IMG/VR virus record: IMGVR_UViG_3300036399_001297 | Span: 1 to 64,000 of that record | Length of the DNA stretch: 64,000 nucleotides | Source: a virus | Reading direction: 5' to 3' (one strand) | Part shown: piece after piece, positions 31,097-39,668 of the stretch | Numbering within the stretch: the stretch's first letter is position 1 | Layout of the letters: each line of letters opens with the position of its first letter | Translations under genes and position numbers: made by a program | Notes under the pieces: generated by a model | Told to the model about the DNA's origin: nothing | Database searches by the model: none | The model's input: only the letters and a program-made list of their open reading frames with translations

Positions 31097-33658
31097 ATGG
31101 GGTTTCGCAATATTTTTTATAACAATAAAACAAATTCTATTCATCTGTGGACGTGGGATGAAAACGGAAATCGGACAGAATTCGATCAAACCGTAGAACC
31201 TTATTTTTTTATAGAATCTAATGATGCTAATGACGGTGTTTCTATTTTTAAATCAAATCTAAAAAAGATAAAATTTGAAAATAATTATGATAGAAAGAAT
31301 TACTTGGAATCATCGCCAATTAAAAAAATATATCACAATCTACCAATAGAACAGCAATATCTATTAGATACATTCAAAACTGGTATTAAAGATGAACACC
31401 CCTTAAAAATTTTCTATCTTGATATCGAAACTTATGCAACCAATAGAAAATTTTCCACACCAGAAGAAGCATCAGATCCCATAAATCTCATAACTATATA
31501 TGATAGTTTGTCTAAAAAATTTTATACATGGGGATTAAAACATTCTTATTATACAAAGGATGATGATGTTATATACACAAAATGCGATTCTGAAAAAGAA
31601 TTATTAGTTTTATTTTTAAAATTTTGGCGGTCAGATTATCCAGATGTGGTTACTGGATGGAACTCTCATGGGTATGATATTCCTTATATTATAAACAGAA
31701 TCGAAAAAGTGTTGGGTGAGGATAAAAATAAAAAACTTTCTCCTGTAAATAAAATATGGCTTAAACCCAAAGCATCCGTAAATCTAAAAGGACAAGCAAA
31801 AGATAGGTGGATAATATATGGAATATCCCATCTAGACTATATGGACGTTTATCAAACCTTTGCTTTAGGGGATAGAGAATCGTATTCTTTGAATTATATT
31901 TCCGAATACGAATTAAAGGAACAGAAAGTGGCCTTTAATTCCGTATCATTGTCAGATTTAGCCGATACAGATTGGCATACCTTCGTAGATTATAATATCC
32001 AAGACGTAAAACTTCTTATTAAACTTGAAGAAAAGTTAAAATATTTAAAATTAGTTAAAAATTTAGCATACAAAGGATTTATTCCATTCGAAAGAGCGAT
32101 GGCAAAGGTGCAACTAATTACAGGAGCAGTAGCATTTCAAGCTCTCAAAGATGGTATGTATATACCAACATACAATATACAAAACGAAAAGGGAAAGTTT
32201 GAAGGCGGGTATGTCAAAGAACCCGTACCCGGTCTGTATGAAAATATCGTAACATATGACGCTAATTCTTTGTATCCGAATACAATTATAACCTTAAACA
32301 TATCACCCGAAACTAAAGTGGGTAAAATTACAAAAATAGAAAATAATAATTACCATTTATTACTTTCAAATAATAAAGAGGTTGTTATATCAAAAGAAAA
32401 ATACGATAAATTAATAACAAAAGAAAACCTAGCTGTATCTAAATCCAATGTACTATATACTCAAAAATTTAAAGGAGTAATACCAAAATTTGTAGACAAT
32501 CTTTATGATCTTAGAGTAAAAGCTAAAAAAGAACAAGGTAAATACGAAAAATTGTATTCAAAAGAAACCGATATAAATTTAAAAGCAAAATACGAAGAAC
32601 TTATTACCGATAATAAAACGTTATCGGAAGTTTATAAAGTGGTCTTAAATTCTTGTTACGGTGTATTCAGTCAAAAATATTCACCTTTATTTGATCTAGA
32701 CCATGCCGAATCCATAACTTTAACAGGACAATCTGCGGTTAAACAAGGCGCTCAAATAATGTTTGATAAATTTATATCAGAAGGAATCGATTGTAAATTT
32801 GATGATATAATTAGATATTCTGACACTGACAGTATATTTATAGAATTTACAAAAATACTGAAAGATAGAAATATAAATCTAGCAAAAAATAATTTGATCG
32901 AAAAAGATTCAAACACCTTGATAGAAAATTTTGGAGATTATCTAAACGCAGAAATACAAGAATGGGCTAAAAAAGAATTAAATTCATTAGACCCTCGATA
33001 TGTTTTCAAAAGAGAAAAAATATGTGATATTGCGGTTCTACAAAAGAAAAAATTTTACATATTACATATTTTGGATAGTGAAGGGATTGCTAAAAATGAA
33101 TTTCTATATAAAGGAATCGAAGTAGCCAAATCTATCATGTCAAAAGAAGTTAAAAGTCTTATAAAAAATAGTATAGAAACAGCAATTCTTTCTAAGAATA
33201 AAGAAACATCGATGAGAATTTTCAATGAAAGTTTTGAAAAATTTCTGAATTTCAACGAAGAATTACTATCGGTTAGAAAAAAAGTTAACGATTATGATAA
33301 AGGAGAAAGGGGATATGTTGATGGTAAATACGCACTAGGTACACCAAATCATACTAAGGCCGCTATAAATTATAACGAACTTCTCAAAAAATTAGAAATT
33401 GATAACAAATATTTAAAAATTGGAAACGGCCAAAAATTTAAATTTTTCTATTGCGAAAGAAATAAATATGGATATTCAAATATGGGATTTTTTACAGATT
33501 ATCCAGAAGAATTTAAGACTTATATAAAACCAGATTATAAATTAATGTTTGAAAAAACTATAGCTCCTGTTATCGGAAGAGTTTATTCTATTATCGGATG
33601 GCCAAAACCTAAAGTTGGATTCGATTATCATACAAACCTATTAGACCTCTTCTCTTAG
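31097..33658 (+). CDS. gp43: Family B DNA polymerase (T4 gp43 type)
   Basis: 853 aa; T4 gp43 is 898 aa. Exonuclease: Exo I FYLDIETY (D109, E111), Exo II TGWNSHGYDIPYI, Exo III DYNIQDVKLL. Polymerase: motif A YDANSLYPN (about residue 388), motif B KVVLNSCYG (about 514), motif C YSDTDSIF (about 576). All catalytic residues are present, and no intein interrupts it. The predicted transcript starts at AUG. Confidence 0.95.
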   Translation: MGFRNIFYNNKTNSIHLWTWDENGNRTEFDQTVEPYFFIESNDANDGVSIFKSNLKKIKFENNYDRKNYLESSPIKKIYHNLPIEQQYLLDTFKTGIKDEHPLKIFYLDIETYATNRKFSTPEEASDPINLITIYDSLSKKFYTWGLKHSYYTKDDDVIYTKCDSEKELLVLFLKFWRSDYPDVVTGWNSHGYDIPYIINRIEKVLGEDKNKKLSPVNKIWLKPKASVNLKGQAKDRWIIYGISHLDYMDVYQTFALGDRESYSLNYISEYELKEQKVAFNSVSLSDLADTDWHTFVDYNIQDVKLLIKLEEKLKYLKLVKNLAYKGFIPFERAMAKVQLITGAVAFQALKDGMYIPTYNIQNEKGKFEGGYVKEPVPGLYENIVTYDANSLYPNTIITLNISPETKVGKITKIENNNYHLLLSNNKEVVISKEKYDKLITKENLAVSKSNVLYTQKFKGVIPKFVDNLYDLRVKAKKEQGKYEKLYSKETDINLKAKYEELITDNKTLSEVYKVVLNSCYGVFSQKYSPLFDLDHAESITLTGQSAVKQGAQIMFDKFISEGIDCKFDDIIRYSDTDSIFIEFTKILKDRNINLAKNNLIEKDSNTLIENFGDYLNAEIQEWAKKELNSLDPRYVFKREKICDIAVLQKKKFYILHILDSEGIAKNEFLYKGIEVAKSIMSKEVKSLIKNSIETAILSKNKETSMRIFNESFEKFLNFNEELLSVRKKVNDYDKGERGYVDGKYALGTPNHTKAAINYNELLKKLEIDNKYLKIGNGQKFKFFYCERNKYGYSNMGFFTDYPEEFKTYIKPDYKLMFEKTIAPVIGRVYSIIGWPKPKVGFDYHTNLLDLFS

Positions 33659-33865
33659 TTTTTTTAAAAATTCTTTAGCCCAATTACTTACACGTTTTTG
33701 GTATTCATCTTGAAAATTATCTATGCGATCTATCAATTCTTGGTATGAATCAGTTTCTATTATTTCATCTTCCAATTTAAGATGAGTTCCGTAAAACTTA
33801 TCAGTTTCGGGTTGAACCCAAATTTTAAAATTTTTATAATTTTTATTTAAAAGTCTCCAGTTCAT
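33641..33865 (-). CDS. Small hypothetical protein on the opposite strand
   Basis: 74 aa, converging on gene 43 with an 18-nt overlap. Basic N-terminus, and a plausible compact fold (NYKNFKIWVQPETDKFYGTH, then a charged C-terminal helix). Not recognised. It is the only leftward gene between 22573 and 44310, so its reality is less sure than its neighbours'. Confidence 0.5.
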   Translation of the reverse strand: MNWRLLNKNYKNFKIWVQPETDKFYGTHLKLEDEIIETDSYQELIDRIDNFQDEYQKRVSNWAKEFLKKLREEV

Positions 33866-33885
33866 AAATAATTTTTGATTTGTAC

Positions 33886-33913
33886 TTGAATTATTTATCC
33901 AATGTGTTAAATT
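33886..33913 (+). promoter_or_regulatory. Vegetative promoter TTGAAT-N16-TAAATT
   Basis: -35 TTGAAT 33886-33891, 16-bp spacer, -10 TAAATT 33908-33913, 8 nt to ATG 33922. Confidence 0.62.
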
Positions 33914-33921
33914 AATAATGT

Positions 33922-34320
33922 ATGGAAAACACTACAGAAACAGAAACAGAAACAAAAACAAAACTTATAACATTCCTCGATCCTATTGGCAGAACCATCT
34001 TAGGTGAACAAGAACAATGTGAAACACAATTTGCGGTAAAAAACCCCGTAATTCTTCATGTCGTATCTGATAATCAAGGTCGCATGTCTGTTCAACTATT
34101 GCCTCTATTCTTTAGAGAATTTTTGGCCGATAAATCTGAAGATGTTATTTTTTATTACAACTGTTCTAATATTACAAAAACAAATCTAGAAAGTTTGGAT
34201 TTCAGACTTCAGGCTCAATATAATCAACTCTTTAATAAGAGCAATGTGTTCGTTCCTCCTAGTGCTGAAACGGTAAATACCGGAAAATCAGAAAAGGTGG
34301 TAAATTTATTCGAAGAATAG
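33922..34320 (+). CDS. Conserved hypothetical protein of T4-like phages
   Basis: 132 aa. After a Thr-Glu repeat (TETETETKTK) comes ITFLDPIGRTILGE, then KNPVILHVVSDNQGRMSVQL and LPLFFREFLAD. This pattern resembles a hypothetical family I associate with marine T4-like phages. It is a single-gene unit bounded by its own promoter and a strong terminator. Role unknown; its place between polymerase and recombinase genes suggests DNA metabolism or its regulation. Confidence 0.75.
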   Translation: MENTTETETETKTKLITFLDPIGRTILGEQEQCETQFAVKNPVILHVVSDNQGRMSVQLLPLFFREFLADKSEDVIFYYNCSNITKTNLESLDFRLQAQYNQLFNKSNVFVPPSAETVNTGKSEKVVNLFEE

Positions 34321-34341
34321 TTTATATAAAAACTACAAAAG

Positions 34342-34376
34342 AAATCCCGAAATGTTTTGACATTTCGGGATTTTTT
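34342..34376 (+). terminator. Rho-independent terminator overlapping the uvsX promoter
   Basis: The 13-bp stem aaatcccgaaatg/catttcgggattt (34342-34354 with 34361-34373) has a 6-nt loop ttttga and is followed by a T run to 34376. It ends the 33922-34320 transcript. Confidence 0.9.
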
Positions 34377-34384
34377 GTTATTAT
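34357..34384 (+). promoter_or_regulatory. Vegetative promoter TTGACA-N16-TATTAT of uvsX, inside the terminator
   Basis: The perfect -35 TTGACA (34357-34362) occupies the terminator loop and first bases of its 3' arm. The 16-bp spacer is the rest of the 3' arm plus the T run; -10 TATTAT is 34379-34384, 6 nt before ATG 34391. Confidence 0.85.
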
Positions 34385-34390
34385 ATCCAT

Positions 34391-35242
34391 ATGGCTAAAA
34401 CTAAAAAAGAAAACCTAGAAAACGAACCCCTCGCTGACATTGACGATGCTTTTAAAATCCTAGATGATTTAAATCCAGACGCAGCATTTCTAAATGAGAA
34501 TACCCTTTCCACAGTTAAGGAATGGATAGACACTGGTTGTATGGCTTTAAACGCTATAATTTCGGGTTCGTTGTATGGCGGTATACCTATGGGTAGAATT
34601 ACAGGATTTGCTGGACCCCAAGCATGTGGAAAAACTTTAATGGTTAATAAAATAATGGCTCATGCTCAAAAGAAGGGTATGAGAGTAGCTTATTTTGATA
34701 CTGAAAATGCTCTTGATCCTGATACAGCATCAAATTTAGGATGCGATCCATCAAAAATTAAACATTGTCCAACAGAGGTAATCGAAGAATGTAGAAATCA
34801 AATTGTAAAATTTTTGAAAAGCATCATCGATAATAATCTACAGGGAAAAGTTTTGTTGGTTATAGATTCTTTGGGAAATCTTATATCCTCTAGAGAAGCA
34901 AAAGTAATCGAAGACGGAAAAGATTCGGCAGATATGGGTGCGAGGGCTGTTGCGTGTTTATGTCCAAATACACTTATACACACCATAGACGGAGTTAAAA
35001 AGTTATCCGATTTAAAAATAGGAGATTTTGTTTTGACTCATTTAGGTAGATATAAAATGATAACAAATAAGTGGGAAACAAACCATAAAGAATATATTAA
35101 AATAAAAACAAAAAATTCTTATATTTTATTATCAATAAATCATAAACTTTTAGTAAAAAGAAATTCAAAACTATCATATATAGAGGCCCAAAATATTAAA
35201 CCTACTGATAAATTATTAAAGTTTAACGAGCAAAATCATTAA
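34391..35242 (+). CDS. uvsX: UvsX recombinase N-terminal part fused to N-half of a split intein
   Basis: 283 aa. Residues 1-188 are the UvsX/RecA-type core: Walker A GPQACGKT (about 75-82) and Walker B VLLVIDSLGN. At C189 (codon 34955-34957) an intein N-fragment of 95 residues begins. Block A is CLCPNTLIHT with GVKKLSDLKIGDFVLT, and block B is ILLSINHKLLV (His present). The ORF ends normally without the rest of UvsX; the missing part with the C-intein is at 36370-37041. Trans-splicing would restore a ~365-aa recombinase (T4 UvsX is 391 aa). Leaderless promoter upstream. Confidence 0.93.
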   Translation: MAKTKKENLENEPLADIDDAFKILDDLNPDAAFLNENTLSTVKEWIDTGCMALNAIISGSLYGGIPMGRITGFAGPQACGKTLMVNKIMAHAQKKGMRVAYFDTENALDPDTASNLGCDPSKIKHCPTEVIEECRNQIVKFLKSIIDNNLQGKVLLVIDSLGNLISSREAKVIEDGKDSADMGARAVACLCPNTLIHTIDGVKKLSDLKIGDFVLTHLGRYKMITNKWETNHKEYIKIKTKNSYILLSINHKLLVKRNSKLSYIEAQNIKPTDKLLKFNEQNH

Positions 35243-35258
35243 AATGTAGAGCAAAATA

Positions 35259-35266
35259 CATAAGTA
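35259..35266 (+). promoter_or_regulatory. Late-type box CATAAGTA before the uvsX-locus homing endonuclease
   Basis: CATAAGTA with 7 nt to ATG 35274, inside the gap between the uvsX N-half and the endonuclease ORF. Confidence 0.6.
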
Positions 35267-35273
35267 TGAATAT

Positions 35274-36380
35274 ATGGAAAATATATTCATAAATTATTTT
35301 AAAAAGAATAAAATAAAATTATCAGAAAAATCATGGAATAATTTAACTCTTATAAAAAATATAAGAGTTGAAAAATTTTTATCAATACCTAAAAACGAAA
35401 CTAGATATAAATGGTTTTGTGATTATGACGGAACATCAACAGCTTTAAATTTTGTAAGAAAAAATAGCAAAAAAATAATGATAGAAAAACTTTGTTATAT
35501 ATGTGAAAGTAGTTTAGGTGAACAAACTTTATCAAAACAATTTTCTTTTATATATTCAAGTAATAACGAAAATCTCAAACCATCATCACATTTAAATAAA
35601 ATGTGTTTTAATTGCGCCACAAGAGAAAATTCTAAAAACGGATTAGAGAAAAGAAAAAAAACATGCTTAGATAAATACGGCATAGAATATAAAATTTTAG
35701 ATTCTGACGTAATTAAAAATAGAAAAAAAATTTTAACCGATAGATACGGTGAAAACTATAAAGAATTTTTTTGGGAAAAAGCAAAAAACACTTATATAAG
35801 AAAACTTGGCGTTTCTCATAATACAAAAATTCCAGAAGTTCTGGAAAAAATGGTAAAAAATAGATTAGAAACATTAAAAACCTTATCTCCGGAAAAATGG
35901 AAAGAATGGTCTGATAATAAAATAAAGGCATATAACAAAGAAGGATCTAGTGGATTATTTGGCAGAAATGATTTTGATGGAAATAGTAAGATAGCTAAGG
36001 ATTTTATATCTAAACTTATAAATGTATTAAATCTGCAAGAGAACGAATATATTACAGAAAAACCACATTCGAAATATAATATTGATCTTTATATAAAAGA
36101 TTTGGTTATAGTAGAATTTTATGGTGATTTTTGGCACGCAAATCCAGAAATATATAAACCAGATGACATTATAGGTGTAAGTTACAACACAATTACCGCG
36201 AAAGAGAAATGGGAAAAAGACGCTTACCGAATAGAAAAATTAAAAAACGAATTAAATCTTCCGGTTATAATTGTATGGGAAAAATCATATAAAGAAAATA
36301 AAGATAAAATAATACTTGATATAATCAAAAATATTAATATAATAAAAACCAACAAAGAAATTAAAACATATGTTTATTGA
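35274..36380 (+). CDS. Vsr-like (EDxHD-type) free-standing homing endonuclease
   Basis: 368 aa. The C-terminal part (about 260-350) has KYNIDLYIKDLVIVEFYGDF, then WHANPEIY, matching the Vsr-like core in which E, D and H lie in VEFYGDFWH, followed by AYRIEKLKNELNLPVIIVWE. The N-terminal and middle parts are basic, with CYIC and CFNC pairs probably forming a zinc module, and repeated KTCLDKYGIEYK-like DNA-binding modules. The position between split-intein halves of uvsX matches the fractured-gene arrangement described for environmental phages (Dassa and colleagues, 2009). It overlaps the downstream C-half by 11 nt. Confidence 0.85.
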   Translation: MENIFINYFKKNKIKLSEKSWNNLTLIKNIRVEKFLSIPKNETRYKWFCDYDGTSTALNFVRKNSKKIMIEKLCYICESSLGEQTLSKQFSFIYSSNNENLKPSSHLNKMCFNCATRENSKNGLEKRKKTCLDKYGIEYKILDSDVIKNRKKILTDRYGENYKEFFWEKAKNTYIRKLGVSHNTKIPEVLEKMVKNRLETLKTLSPEKWKEWSDNKIKAYNKEGSSGLFGRNDFDGNSKIAKDFISKLINVLNLQENEYITEKPHSKYNIDLYIKDLVIVEFYGDFWHANPEIYKPDDIIGVSYNTITAKEKWEKDAYRIEKLKNELNLPVIIVWEKSYKENKDKIILDIIKNINIIKTNKEIKTYVY

Positions 36381-37041
36381 AAATAATTACGAAGAAATTG
36401 ATATACTAGAAATCACAAAAATAGAAGAAGAAAAAACTTTAATAGACATTTCTGTTGAAGAAGATGAGACATTTTGTATTACTGATGAAAGAATTATAAG
36501 TCATAATTGTAAGTCTATGCTTAGAGCGATTACACATACAGCAGCAAAGGCTAATTGTCCTGTTGTTTTCACTAATCATATTTACGACAATCCTGGTGCG
36601 ATGTATCCAACCTTGATTAAAAACCAATCGGGTGGTTCTGGTCCTCTGTATATGAGTTCGGTACTGGTTCAGATGTCTACAAAGCAGGAACGAGTCGGAA
36701 AATCTGATAATAAAAATTCAAATGATGATGTCACACCTTTATCCAAAGATGTTAACGGATTAACAATGAGAGCATTGACTACAAAAAATAGATTCGTTCC
36801 TCCATTTTTGGAATGTGAAATGTATCTAAATTTTAGAACCGGACTTTCTAAATATTCAGGATTATTGGAAATGGCAGAAGGTTACGGTGTAATAGCAAAA
36901 CAAGGTCATAGATACGCTCTTGGAGAAGAAGTTTTAGGGTTTTATAAAGATTGGAGAGAAGATGAAATCGTCTGGAATAAGATCTTACCAAAACTTGAAG
37001 AGAAATTGCAAACCGAATTGAAGTTTAAAAAAGAAGATTAA
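36370..37041 (+). CDS. uvsX: C-half of split intein fused to UvsX C-terminal part
   Basis: 223 aa. Residues 1-46 are the C-intein: block F TLIDISVEEDETFCITDERI and block G IISHN ending at N46. C47 (codon 36508-36510) is the +1 nucleophile and starts the C-extein CKSMLRAITHTAAKANCPVV, then FTNHIYD, the UvsX continuation. ATG 36370 overlaps the endonuclease stop, so translation is probably coupled. It supplies 177 residues of mature UvsX. Confidence 0.92.
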   Translation: MFIENNYEEIDILEITKIEEEKTLIDISVEEDETFCITDERIISHNCKSMLRAITHTAAKANCPVVFTNHIYDNPGAMYPTLIKNQSGGSGPLYMSSVLVQMSTKQERVGKSDNKNSNDDVTPLSKDVNGLTMRALTTKNRFVPPFLECEMYLNFRTGLSKYSGLLEMAEGYGVIAKQGHRYALGEEVLGFYKDWREDEIVWNKILPKLEEKLQTELKFKKED

Positions 37042-37047
37042 TCATTA

Positions 37048-38439
37048 ATGCAACCAGCATCTCTATCTTTCGATAAGAAATTATTTGAGAAAGTTTTTAT
37101 ATATAATTGTCTAAAGGATTCTTTATATTTAGAGACTGTAATTGATCACACTAAACCATCATTCTTTCAAAACGAAAATATTAGAACGGTTTATAGCGTT
37201 ATACATTCGTATTTCTGTTTACATAAAAAAATACCAAATTCAACAGAATTAAATCTTCATGTTACGGATGATGATACTAGAAAATCTTTAAAAGATGTGA
37301 TTTTGTCGTTTAAAGATATTGATAAAACCTATGATAAAGATGTTTTATTAAATATAACCGAAAAATTTTTAAAGGAAAAAACAGTACTTCAAACTGTTCA
37401 GAAAACATCAGTAGAAATACAATCGGGAGATTTCGATACTTCTAAAATTTTTAAAGAATTTGAGAAGGCTTGCAATATATCTTTAGTACATGATCACGGT
37501 ATAGATTATTTAGAAAATATAGATAAACATTGTGAAGATTTGTTAAAAACCTTTGAAACTATATCAACCGGATGGTCTTGGTTGGATGATAAATTAGGCG
37601 GCGGTTTTATGAAAAACGGAAAATCTTTATATCTGTTTTTCGGTCAAACTAATGTTGGAAAATCTATTTTTTTGGGAAATATAGCAACAAATGTACTAGA
37701 GCAAAATAAAACTGTTGTGTTAATTTCGATGGAAATGTCGGAAGAAGTATATGCAAAAAGAATCAGTGCTTGTATTTCTGACATACCGATGAGTGATTTA
37801 AAAGAAGAAATCCCAAGTTTAAAAACATATCTAAATGACTATAAAAATAATCACGAAAAATCAAAATTGATCATTAAAGAATTTCCACCTAAAAGTGTCA
37901 CTCCTACACATATTAAAACTTATATACATAGATTGGTGAGAAAAGGAATTAAACCAGAATTAATAGTAATCGACTACCTATCTCTTATTTCAGCCGGAAC
38001 AAAAGGATTAAATAGTTACGAATCGCAAAAAGAAGTAGCCGAACAAATAAGAAGTCTTTCTTATGAATTCGAATGCAGTATAGTCACAGCAGTACAAACA
38101 AATCGATCTGGTTATGGAGACAACCAACCCGAATTGGAATCTACATCAGAATCAATGGGAATTGCTCATACGGTAGATGCTCAAATATCTATATGGACAA
38201 GTGAAGAGGATAAAGATTTACATGTAATCCATATGGGGGTAGTCAAAAACCGATTTGGACCTAGAGATTGTCAAACTATTTTAGAAATAGATTACCCAAC
38301 ATTAAAATTAAAGGAGCCAGATGATGTAATTGATGATCTAGCGGTAAAAACTAGACCGATCAAAAAAAATATTGAGTCTTCTGATAATTTAAAAATTAAA
38401 AGTACATTAGATATTATACAGAGTTTAGACAATGATTGA
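37048..38439 (+). CDS. gp41: gp41-like replicative DNA helicase (DnaB type)
   Basis: 463 aa; T4 gp41 is 475 aa. An N-terminal helical domain is followed by the RecA-like core: Walker A GQTNVGKS (about 199-206), VVLISMEMSEEVYAKRI (H1a-like), Walker B LIVIDYLSLIS, and QTNRSGYGDNQPE with an Arg-finger region. Works with gp61 primase as the primosome. No intein here, although split gp41 inteins are known from related environmental phages. 6 nt after uvsX-C. Confidence 0.9.
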   Translation: MQPASLSFDKKLFEKVFIYNCLKDSLYLETVIDHTKPSFFQNENIRTVYSVIHSYFCLHKKIPNSTELNLHVTDDDTRKSLKDVILSFKDIDKTYDKDVLLNITEKFLKEKTVLQTVQKTSVEIQSGDFDTSKIFKEFEKACNISLVHDHGIDYLENIDKHCEDLLKTFETISTGWSWLDDKLGGGFMKNGKSLYLFFGQTNVGKSIFLGNIATNVLEQNKTVVLISMEMSEEVYAKRISACISDIPMSDLKEEIPSLKTYLNDYKNNHEKSKLIIKEFPPKSVTPTHIKTYIHRLVRKGIKPELIVIDYLSLISAGTKGLNSYESQKEVAEQIRSLSYEFECSIVTAVQTNRSGYGDNQPELESTSESMGIAHTVDAQISIWTSEEDKDLHVIHMGVVKNRFGPRDCQTILEIDYPTLKLKEPDDVIDDLAVKTRPIKKNIESSDNLKIKSTLDIIQSLDND

Positions 38440-38447
38440 AAAATTCT

Positions 38448-38473
38448 ATGTTTTATATAAATATATAAAACAT
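38448..38473. promoter_or_regulatory. 12-bp-arm AT-only inverted repeat before the DHH gene
   Basis: Arm atgttttatata (38448-38459) and its exact complement (38462-38473) flank a 2-nt centre, ending 2 nt before ATG 38476. It may be an operator, or an RNA hairpin occluding the start if read through from gp41. Confidence 0.65.
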
Positions 38474-38475
38474 AA

Positions 38476-39366
38476 ATGGATAATTGCTTTCACATATTTA
38501 ATCATAAAGATCTAGACGGTGTTTTGAGTCTTTTGGTATTTAAATGGTTTTACCCCGAAGCCACTATTACCTATAAAGCCGTAACAAATTTAAACGTCGA
38601 GGTACAAATAGAAGAACACTTAAAAAATATTATCAATCCTCATAATATATACGTGTTAGATTTAGCATTACGCGAATCATTCAAACCTTTTGATTTGCCG
38701 TTTGTAACTTTTATAGATCATCATAAAAGATCTAATGAATTTAAAGATATTTTTACAAATTCTAAAATACTACTAAAGGAATATAGCTCAAATGTAAAAT
38801 TGACCTATAAAATTTTAGAAAAAATTAAATCGATTACATTAACAAATGAGCAAAAAAAATTAATATTATTAGGAGATGATTTCGATTCAGGTGAAAATAA
38901 ATTCGAAGAATCGTATGATTTAAATATATTATTTTGGGCTTTTTATAAAAATAACATTGGAAATTTTTTAAAAAAGTATAATAATGGGTTTTTTGGAATT
39001 TCTGAAAAAGAGAAAAAAATAATTTTAGAATGTAAAATGCAAGCGATTGGATTTTTGCGCGAACTTCCTATATTTAAAGGTTCCATAAACATCGAAGGGC
39101 AAAACAAAACTGTTATATGCAGTCACGGAGAAACCATAAATACTCTAACATTGGATTATATGCTAAAAAAATATGAAACAGATTTATTGTTTTTTATAAA
39201 TACTAAGACCGAAAAAGTTAATTTAAAACAAAAAAAATCAGAAAACAATATAGATTTAGCCAAATTTGCAACTAAATATTGCAATGGAAACGGTCATAAT
39301 CTATCAGCTGGTGGTAATATGACAGATATTTTTATGGAGTTGACAAAAAATTTTAAAGCTATATGA
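38476..39366 (+). CDS. DHH-family phosphoesterase (RecJ/NrnA-like nuclease)
   Basis: 296 aa. DHH motifs: I FNHKDLDGVLS, II YVLDLAL, III FIDHHK, IV LLGDDFDS, and a DHHA1-like GNGHNLSAGG near the C-terminus. Such enzymes are Mn-dependent 5'-3' exonucleases or nanoRNases. It stands where T4 has RNase H in the order rnh-dsbA-33-59-32, so primer removal is an attractive inference. ATGA overlap with the next gene. Confidence 0.85.
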   Translation: MDNCFHIFNHKDLDGVLSLLVFKWFYPEATITYKAVTNLNVEVQIEEHLKNIINPHNIYVLDLALRESFKPFDLPFVTFIDHHKRSNEFKDIFTNSKILLKEYSSNVKLTYKILEKIKSITLTNEQKKLILLGDDFDSGENKFEESYDLNILFWAFYKNNIGNFLKKYNNGFFGISEKEKKIILECKMQAIGFLRELPIFKGSINIEGQNKTVICSHGETINTLTLDYMLKKYETDLLFFINTKTEKVNLKQKKSENNIDLAKFATKYCNGNGHNLSAGGNMTDIFMELTKNFKAI

Positions 39367-39668
39367 TAATAACATCATCGCAACAAATACAAGATCTATT
39401 AAACCCATCTGAACAGTTGAACCTCTTAGAATTTGAAATGATTACTATGATGTTTGCCTCATACATATGCATAATCAAAAACAAAAAATTAAACTATTTA
39501 AATTTTTTAAAAATTTTAGTGGAAGATAAAAAAATACAACAAATATATTGTAAAGCATTAGGAGAAGAAAGTTTTCAAAATGTAGTTAAAACGTATTTAA
39601 ATTCTACGCCTAATGTATATAAAAAAATATTCAGATCTAAATTCAATAAAAATATAAAATGCAATTAA
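39363..39668 (+). CDS. Small hypothetical protein, positional candidate for gp33 co-activator
   Basis: 101 aa, all-helical, basic C-terminus (RSKFNKNIKCN). No confident similarity. Its size (T4 gp33 is 112 aa) and place directly before a 214-aa gene and gp32 match T4 order 33-59-32, and a YLNFLKILVEDKK-type helix vaguely recalls gp33. Late transcription with gp55 would need a gp33-like clamp contact. Low certainty. Confidence 0.6.
   Translation: MIITSSQQIQDLLNPSEQLNLLEFEMITMMFASYICIIKNKKLNYLNFLKILVEDKKIQQIYCKALGEESFQNVVKTYLNSTPNVYKKIFRSKFNKNIKCN

Noticed and set aside
34391-37041. Group I intron interrupting uvsX
   Set aside because: The flanking segments are in-frame intein sequence on both ORFs, and the gap is filled by one ORF with little room for an intron core; no splice-site pairing was seen.
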